Below are positions 5,824-10,732 of a stretch of 10,732 nt of DNA, piece by piece. The notes beneath the pieces are model-generated. The model searched no databases. It saw only the letters and a program-made list of their open reading frames with translations, and was not told the DNA's origin. Position 1 is the first letter of the stretch. Every line of letters starts with the position of its first letter. Both the position numbers and the translations under genes were made by a program. This DNA is from an uncultured Massilia sp. (GTDB lineage Bacteria; Pseudomonadota; Gammaproteobacteria; Burkholderiales; Burkholderiaceae), in contig CAMPHU010000161.1 in the NCBI GenBank assembly GCA_946886065.1, positions 1 through 10,732 on the forward strand. Reading direction: 5' to 3'.

Positions 5824-8462
5824 ACTTCCTCCAGCAGCTTGCGGATCTCGGGCACGCAGGATCCGCAGTTGCCGCCGGCGCGCACGCAGGCGCTCACCTC
5901 GCCCGAGGTCTTCAAGTCCTTGTCCCTGATCGCCAGCATGATGGTGTTGCGGCCCACGCCGAAGCAGGAGCACACGGTCGGCCCCGGGTCGGGCCCTTGT
6001 TTTGGCGCGCGGGCCGCCAGCAAGGTGGCGCGTTCGAGGGCCCCCAATTCGTCCAGCGCGAACAATCCTCCCAGCCAGGCGCGCGACGGCAGGTCCGGGC
6101 GGCGCGAGACGAACAGGCAGGCCTGCAGGCGGCCGCCAAGCACCAGCGCGGCGCGCAGCATGCCTTCGGCCTTGTCTTCGTAGTCGATCCAGTCGGCGTC
6201 GTCGTCCGCGTTCAGGAGCGCGCGCGCCCATGCCGGCGACACCGGCTCGCGTCCGCCCAGCTCGTAGCGCACGAAGCCGCTGCCGCGCACCCGCGTCCAG
6301 TTGGCGATGCGCGCCAGGCCGAGCTCTTCGCGGCTGAGGATGAAGCCATGCCAGGCCACGCCGAAGGGCTCGACCCGCACCGGCGTGTGCTTGAATTCCG
6401 GCTCGCCCGACACCGGGTCCACTTCCGGATTGACCAGCGCGCCGACGCGCGCGTCCGAGGCGGTCTGGCCGCTCCAGTGGATGGGCACGAACACCGAGCC
6501 GCGCGCGATGCCGCCTCCGTGGGCCACGCGCGCCACCATCGCGCCCCACCGGCTGGTGACGCGCGCCAGTTCGCCCTCGCGCACGCCGGCCAGCAGCGCG
6601 TCGTGCGGGTGCAGGTCGACGAAAGGTTCCGGCGCGTGCCCGGCCAGGCGCGGCGACTTGCCGGTGCGCGTCATGGTGTGCCATTGGTCGCGCATACGGC
6701 CGGTGTTGAGCGCGAGCGGGAACTCGCCGCCCGGCGCGTGCTTTGGCAGGCGCGGCGCGGTCCGCACGAAGCGCGCGCGACCGCCCGGATGCGAAAAGCC
6801 GCCTTCGGCGAACATGCGGACCTTACCCAAGGGCCACTGGACCGGTTCGAGCGCATCGTAGGCGCTGCGGTCCATGCCGGCCAGCGGATCGAGGCGGAAG
6901 GCGCGCGGCAAGTCGTCCGGCGCATTGCGCCACCCGGAAAGGCGCGCATGCTCGTCGAAGATCTCGTGCGCGCCCAGGTAGTCGAATCCCGCGTAGCCCA
7001 TGCGCTGGGCCACGCCGCACAGCGCCTGCCAGTCGGCGCGCGCCTCGCCCGGCGCGGGCAGGAAGGCGCGCTGGCGCGAGATGCAGCGCTCGGAATTGGT
7101 CACCGTGCCGTCCTTCTCGCCCCAGGCCAGGGCCGGCAGCAGCACGTCGGCATAGGCGGCGGTATCCGTGTCGCCGACGACGTCGGACACCACCACCAGC
7201 TCGCAAGCCTCGAGCGCGCGCCGCACCTGGTCGGCGTCGGGCAGGCTCACCACCGGGTTGGTGGCCATGATCCACACCGCCTTGACCCTGCCTTCCTCCA
7301 CCGCGCGGAACAGGTCGACCGCCTTCAGGCCCTGCTTGCCGGCGATGCGCGGCGCGTCCCAGAAGCCGCGCACGGCCTCGCGGTGGGCAGGGTTGTCGAT
7401 GTCCAGGTGGGCGGCCAGCATGTTGGCCAGGCCGCCTACCTCGCGCCCGCCCATGGCGTTGGGCTGGCCGGTCAGGGAAAACGGCCCCATGCCGGGCTTG
7501 CCGATGCGCCCAAGGAGCAGGTGGCAATTGATGATGGCGTTGACCTTGTCGGTGCCGCTGGTCGACTGGTTGACCCCCATCGAGAAGGCGGTGACGGTCT
7601 TCGGCGTGCTCGCGAACAGGGCGTAGAACTCGTGCAGCAAGGCGGGATCGATGCCGCAGGCGGCGGCCGCCTCCTCCGCATCCCCGGCTGCGGCCAGCGC
7701 GTCTTCCAGCCCTTCGGTGTGGGCGGCGACATAGGCCTGGTCGGCCAGGCCGTTTTGCGCCAGATAGCTCAGCAGGCCATTGAACAGCCAGACGTCCGTG
7801 CCCGGCTTGATCGGCAGGTGGAGGTCGGCCAGCTCGCAGGTGGCGGTGCGGCGCGGATCGACCACCACGATGCGCAGCCCGGGACGCGTCTCCCTGGCCT
7901 TGGCGATGCGCTGGAACAGGGTCGGATGGCACCAGGCCGCGTTGGAGCCGACCAGCACGATCAGGTCCGCCAGTTCGAAGTCCTCGTAGCAGCCGGGCAC
8001 CACGTCCTCGCCGAAGGCGCGCTTGTGCCCGGCGACAGCGGAAGACATGCACAGGCGCGAATTGGTGTCGATGTTGGCGCTGCCGACGTAACCCTTCATG
8101 AACTTGTTGGCGACGTAGTAATCCTCGGTCAGGAGCTGGCCTGAGACGTACAGGGCCACGGCGTCCGGGCCGTGTTCGGCGATGATCGCGGACAGCTTGC
8201 CGGCCACGGTGCCGAGCGCCTCGTCCCAGCTTGCCTGGCGCAGCCCGCCCTCCTCCCGGACCGCCGGATGCAGCAGGCGCCCGTCGAGGCCGAGCGTCTC
8301 GCCCAGGGCCGAGCCCTTGACGCACAGGCGGCCGCGGCTCGCCGGGTGCAGGAGGTCGCCTTCGATCAGCGCACCCGCGCCGCCGGCGGGAGTGGCCTTG
8401 ACGCCGCAGCCGACGCCGCAGTAGGGGCAGGTGGTGCGGACCGGTTTGAGGTGCATTTCCAT
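5805..8462 (-). CDS. nasA: Assimilatory nitrate reductase catalytic subunit with C-terminal BFD-like [2Fe-2S] domain
   Basis: The product is 885 aa, a cytoplasmic molybdopterin (bis-MGD) oxidoreductase that reduces nitrate to nitrite. The N-terminal [4Fe-4S] motif is C12-x2-C15-x3-C19...C47 (CPYCGVGC, then RLCVKG). C138 in NSRLCMSSAV matches the Mo-ligand cysteine of Nap/Nas enzymes. The molybdopterin domains continue through the usual NPVVSLPDADQVRRALE and GRMRDQWHTMTRTGK segments. The C-terminal 60 residues form a BFD-like [2Fe-2S] domain (C831-x-C833, C866-x2-C869; CSCFGVGRNT and GGNCGSCVPEI). This is the Klebsiella NasA layout, where the extra cluster receives electrons from the flavoprotein partner. 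The lack of a Tat signal argues against periplasmic NapA. The ribosome site AAGGA (8469-8473) overlaps the stop codon of the upstream flavoprotein gene 10 nt away, so the two are co-translated. A formate dehydrogenase is the main alternative, but the C138 context and the nirBD neighbours argue against it. Confidence 0.95.
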   Translation of the reverse strand: MEMHLKPVRTTCPYCGVGCGVKATPAGGAGALIEGDLLHPASRGRLCVKGSALGETLGLDGRLLHPAVREEGGLRQASWDEALGTVAGKLSAIIAEHGPDAVALYVSGQLLTEDYYVANKFMKGYVGSANIDTNSRLCMSSAVAGHKRAFGEDVVPGCYEDFELADLIVLVGSNAAWCHPTLFQRIAKARETRPGLRIVVVDPRRTATCELADLHLPIKPGTDVWLFNGLLSYLAQNGLADQAYVAAHTEGLEDALAAAGDAEEAAAACGIDPALLHEFYALFASTPKTVTAFSMGVNQSTSGTDKVNAIINCHLLLGRIGKPGMGPFSLTGQPNAMGGREVGGLANMLAAHLDIDNPAHREAVRGFWDAPRIAGKQGLKAVDLFRAVEEGRVKAVWIMATNPVVSLPDADQVRRALEACELVVVSDVVGDTDTAAYADVLLPALAWGEKDGTVTNSERCISRQRAFLPAPGEARADWQALCGVAQRMGYAGFDYLGAHEIFDEHARLSGWRNAPDDLPRAFRLDPLAGMDRSAYDALEPVQWPLGKVRMFAEGGFSHPGGRARFVRTAPRLPKHAPGGEFPLALNTGRMRDQWHTMTRTGKSPRLAGHAPEPFVDLHPHDALLAGVREGELARVTSRWGAMVARVAHGGGIARGSVFVPIHWSGQTASDARVGALVNPEVDPVSGEPEFKHTPVRVEPFGVAWHGFILSREELGLARIANWTRVRGSGFVRYELGGREPVSPAWARALLNADDDADWIDYEDKAEGMLRAALVLGGRLQACLFVSRRPDLPSRAWLGGLFALDELGALERATLLAARAPKQGPDPGPTVCSCFGVGRNTIMLAIRDKDLKTSGEVSACVRAGGNCGSCVPEIRKLLEEVRCAEA

Positions 8463-8472
8463 CTTGATTCCT

Positions 8473-9696
8473 TCAGGCGGCTTCGCACAGCGCCGGCCCG
8501 AACAGCAGCCGGTCGCGGAAAGCGGTGATGTCGGCCCCGCGCTGGATCAGCTCGAAGTACCAGGGGCCGTCCGAGACGTCGCCGTACAGCACCGCGCCGG
8601 TGACGCGGTTCCCCGCCAGCACCAGGCGCTTGTACACGCCCGCGCGGCGGTCGCGCAGCACCAGGTCTTCGCTGCCGGCGCCGCCGACGATGTCGCCGGC
8701 CGAGTACAGGTCGATGCCGGTGACCTTGAGCTTGGTGGCGGTGGCCTGCTGCACGTAGCGGCGGTGGCCCAGGCCGGCCAGGTGGGCCGCGCAGACGCGC
8801 GCCTGGTCCCAGATCGGGGCCACCAGGCCGAAGGTGTTCTTGCGGTGCTGGATGCACTCGCCCACGGCGTAGATGCGCGGATCGTAGGTTTGCAGGGTGT
8901 CGTCGACCACCACCGCGCGCTCCACGTGCAGGCCGGCCGCGCGGGCCAGCGCCACGTTCGGGCGCACGCCGGCCGCCATGACCACCAGGTCGGCCGCGCA
9001 TTCGCTGCCGTCCTTGAAGCGCACGCCCTCGACCTTGTCCGTCCCCAGGATGGCTTCGGTCTGGCTCGACAGCAGGATGTGCAGGCCGCGGTGTTCCAGT
9101 GCGCCCTTCAGCAGCAGCGAGGCATCGCTGTCGAGCTGCTGGTTGAGCAGGCTGTCGGTCAGGTGCACGACCGTGACTTCCATCCCGCGCCGCAGCAGGC
9201 CGTTGGCCGCTTCCAGGCCCAGCAGGCCGCCGCCGATCACGACCGCGCGGCCGCCGGCGCGCGCCGCCTGCAGCATGGTCTCCACGTCGTCCAGGTCGCG
9301 GAAGCCCACCACGCCCTGCAACTGGGCGCCCGGGACCGGCACGATGAAGGGCTGGGAGCCGGTGGCCAGCAGCAGCCTGTCGTAGGCCACTTCGCGGCCG
9401 CTGGCCGCGCGCACGGTGCGGCGCCGGCGGTCGATCGCCACCACCGGGTCGCCCGCGTGCAGGGTAATGCCGTGCTCCGCATACCATTCGCGGGTGTGCA
9501 GCACGATCTCGTCGAAAGCCTTTTCGCCGGCCAGCACCGGCGAGAGCATGATGCGGTTGTAGTTCACGCGCGGTTCGAGGCCGAACACGGTGATGTCGTA
9601 CATGCCGGGCGCGAGCGCCAGCAATTCCTCGACGGTGCGCATGCCGGCCATGCCGTTGCCCACCACCACGAGTTGAGGTTTTACGCTGCGATCCAT
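8473..9696 (-). CDS. NAD(P)H/FAD oxidoreductase, probable electron-transfer subunit for nitrate reductase (NirB N-terminus-like)
   Basis: The product is 407 aa. It has two dinucleotide-binding sites, GNGMAG (13-18, FAD) and GGGLLG (155-160, NAD(P)H), plus the FAD-contacting YAVGEC (276-281) and the rubredoxin-reductase-like C-terminus (ALVYGD-type: GAVLYGDVSDGPWYFELI). VNYNRIMLSPVLAG near residue 45 is the hallmark of the flavin part of NirB. The siroheme/[4Fe-4S] half of NirB is absent, so this is a stand-alone flavin module. By position and fold it corresponds to the electron-transfer subunit called NasC in Klebsiella and NasB in Bacillus, which is why I give no symbol. It should oxidise NAD(P)H in the cytoplasm and feed NasA. 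I start it at 9696 (MDRSVKPQL), since the Rossmann strand begins right after and AAGGGGG stands upstream. Its start overlaps the 3' end of nirD by 16 nt. Confidence 0.9.
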   Translation of the reverse strand: MDRSVKPQLVVVGNGMAGMRTVEELLALAPGMYDITVFGLEPRVNYNRIMLSPVLAGEKAFDEIVLHTREWYAEHGITLHAGDPVVAIDRRRRTVRAASGREVAYDRLLLATGSQPFIVPVPGAQLQGVVGFRDLDDVETMLQAARAGGRAVVIGGGLLGLEAANGLLRRGMEVTVVHLTDSLLNQQLDSDASLLLKGALEHRGLHILLSSQTEAILGTDKVEGVRFKDGSECAADLVVMAAGVRPNVALARAAGLHVERAVVVDDTLQTYDPRIYAVGECIQHRKNTFGLVAPIWDQARVCAAHLAGLGHRRYVQQATATKLKVTGIDLYSAGDIVGGAGSEDLVLRDRRAGVYKRLVLAGNRVTGAVLYGDVSDGPWYFELIQRGADITAFRDRLLFGPALCEAA

Positions 9697-10028
9697 ACCT
9701 TGCCCCCTTCGAGGCGCGCCGGGTAGCTGGCCACCGAGCGTTCGGGCGCTTCCAGGCATTCGCCGCTCTGCAGGTCGAAGTGCTGCTTGTAGATCGGCGA
9801 GGCGACCACGATGCGTTCGCCGATGCTGCCCACCAGGCCGCGCGAGAGCACGGCGGCTTCCGAATTCGGATCGTAGTTATCGATGGCGAACACGCGCGGC
9901 TGTTCTTCGCCGAGACGGAACACCGCTACCTGGCGGCCGTTCAGCAGCGCGGCCACGCCGGTGTCGGGGACGATCTCGTCGATGGCGCAGATTGCGGTCC
10001 AGTTGTCGAGTTGTAGATCACGGTGCAT
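9681..10028 (-). CDS. nirD: Nitrite reductase (NADH) small subunit
   Basis: The product is 115 aa, about the length of E. coli NirD (108). It is the Rieske-fold small subunit that pairs with NirB in the cytoplasmic siroheme nitrite reductase making ammonium from nitrite. Family wording is clear: VFRLGEEQPRVFAIDNYDPNSEAAVLSRG, then SPIYKQHFDLQSGEC. As in other NirD proteins the Rieske CxH...CxxH ligands are missing, so it carries no cluster. AGGAG, 7 nt before ATG 10028, sits in the 15-nt gap after nirB. The end of the gene overlaps the start of the flavoprotein gene. Confidence 0.95.
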   Translation of the reverse strand: MHRDLQLDNWTAICAIDEIVPDTGVAALLNGRQVAVFRLGEEQPRVFAIDNYDPNSEAAVLSRGLVGSIGERIVVASPIYKQHFDLQSGECLEAPERSVASYPARLEGGKVWIAA

Positions 10029-10043
10029 GAGGGTTCTCCTGAA

Positions 10044-10732
10044 TTATGCTGCGTTGGCGATGGGGATGACGCGGCGCCGTTCGTCCGGATCGGCCGGGCG
10101 GATCTGGCCGCGCTCCGGCACGAACACGACGTTCTCGTCGCCCTGCTCGCTGTTGACGAAATGACGGAAGCGGCGGCGCACGGCCGGGTCGGTGACGGCT
10201 TCCTTCCATTCGCAGGCATAGGTGTCGATCACGTGCTGCATCTGCGCCTCCAGCTCGGCAGCGATGCCCAGCTTGTCCTCGATCACGACCTGCTTCAGGT
10301 AATCCAGCCCGCCCTCCAGGTTTTCGCGCCACACGCTGGTGCGCTGCAGGCGCTCGGCGGTGCGTACGTAGAACATCAGGAAGCGGTCGATGTAGCGCAC
10401 CACGGTGGCGTCGTCGAGACTTGATGCGATCAGCTCCGCGTGGCGCGGCTTCATGCCGCCGTTGCCGCACACGTAGAGGTTCCAGCCCTTGTCGGTGGCG
10501 ATCAGGCCCACGTCCTTGCCCTGGGCTTCCGCGCATTCGCGGGTGCAGCCGGAGACGCCGAACTTGATCTTGTGCGGGGCGCGCAGGCCCTTGTAGCGGT
10601 TCTCCAGCGCGATGGCGAAGCCCACGCTGTCGCCCACGCCGTAGCGGCACCAGGTGGAGCCGACGCAGGACTTCACGGTGCGCAGCGACTTGCCGTAGGC
10701 GTGGCCGGATTCGAAGCCGGCCGCGATCAGCT
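10044..10732 (-). CDS. nirB: Nitrite reductase (NADH) large subunit, C-terminal part (truncated by window edge)
   Basis: This is the last 228 residues of the siroheme nitrite reductase large subunit. The open frame continues past the right edge, beginning LIAAGFESGHAYGKSLRTVK; the apparent GTG start at 10676 is internal. The siroheme/[4Fe-4S] ligand pattern is complete: C-x5-C (CVGSTWC, cysteines at about 10667 and 10649) and C-x3-C (GCTREC, about 10547 and 10535). It is followed by the conserved VCGNGGMKPRHAELIA segment. The enzyme reduces nitrite to ammonium with six electrons from NADH, together with NirD encoded directly downstream. The flavin half, expected N-terminal to this part, would lie outside the window. 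It is the most upstream gene seen of the nitrate/nitrite operon; a promoter, transporter or NasR/NtrC-type control site is not visible here. Confidence 0.95.
   Translation of the reverse strand, partial: LIAAGFESGHAYGKSLRTVKSCVGSTWCRYGVGDSVGFAIALENRYKGLRAPHKIKFGVSGCTRECAEAQGKDVGLIATDKGWNLYVCGNGGMKPRHAELIASSLDDATVVRYIDRFLMFYVRTAERLQRTSVWRENLEGGLDYLKQVVIEDKLGIAAELEAQMQHVIDTYACEWKEAVTDPAVRRRFRHFVNSEQGDENVVFVPERGQIRPADPDERRRVIPIANAA

Noticed and set aside
5997..8144. 715-codon open frame on the plus strand opposite nasA
   Set aside because: It is low-complexity in the His/Arg/Gln/Ala-rich manner of antisense frames in GC-rich genes, and it lies wholly across the well-supported nasA.
8431..9726. 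431-codon plus-strand open frame opposite the flavoprotein gene
   Set aside because: It is the mirror of a gene with clear FAD and NAD(P)H motifs; its own translation shows no domain and is His/Gln/Ala-biased.
9681..10028. Missing Rieske cluster ligands in NirD as a sign of damage
   Set aside because: NirD proteins normally lack these ligands, so the gene is intact.
1..10732. CRISPR arrays, insertion sequences, tRNA or rRNA genes, phage genes
   Set aside because: I saw no regularly spaced repeats, transposase-like frames, RNA gene signatures or phage proteins.

Overview
The window looks like chromosomal DNA of a high-GC betaproteobacterium. The closest fit is the Oxalobacteraceae (Massilia, Telluria or Duganella type). 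I base this on the GC-rich codon use, the style of the chemoreceptor, the nasA/nirBD cluster and the Xanthomonas-Caulobacter-type TonB receptor. No alignment could be run, so the genus is an inference.

Layout from left to right. (1) 1-616, minus strand: the N-terminal third or less of a TonB-dependent outer-membrane receptor (signal peptide and plug), cut by the left edge. (2) 617-1202: a 586-bp divergent intergenic region with a sigma70-like promoter facing the receptor and a TTAGCGCTAA palindrome typical of LacI-family operators. (3) 1203-1901, plus: a dienelactone hydrolase-family enzyme with its full Cys-Asp-His triad, followed by a probable intrinsic terminator. (4) 2159-3847, plus: a complete transmembrane chemoreceptor ending in a tethered xWxxF-type pentapeptide, followed by a GC-rich hairpin. 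(5) 4073-4822 and 4825-5769, plus: two tightly coupled genes. The first is a very Trp-rich cytoplasmic-looking protein that I place in DUF6345; it has a His-Gly...Cys arrangement resembling clan CD (caspase-like) peptidases. The second I do not recognise. (6) 5805-10732, minus: the end of nirB, then nirD, a NirB-N-terminus-like flavoprotein and nasA. This is an assimilatory nitrate/nitrite reduction operon read right to left.

How the genes work together. In the nitrate operon the flavoprotein probably passes NAD(P)H electrons to the molybdoenzyme NasA, which makes nitrite, and NirBD then reduces nitrite to ammonium. The order nirB-nirD-flavoprotein-nasA, with gaps of 15 and 10 nt and one 16-nt overlap, implies one transcript. 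The receptor and its LacI-like operator suggest regulated uptake of a carbohydrate. The hydrolase and chemoreceptor look like independent units. The most poorly understood part is the DUF6345 gene and its partner, which form a two-gene unit converging on nasA across an unusual set of crossing inverted repeats.
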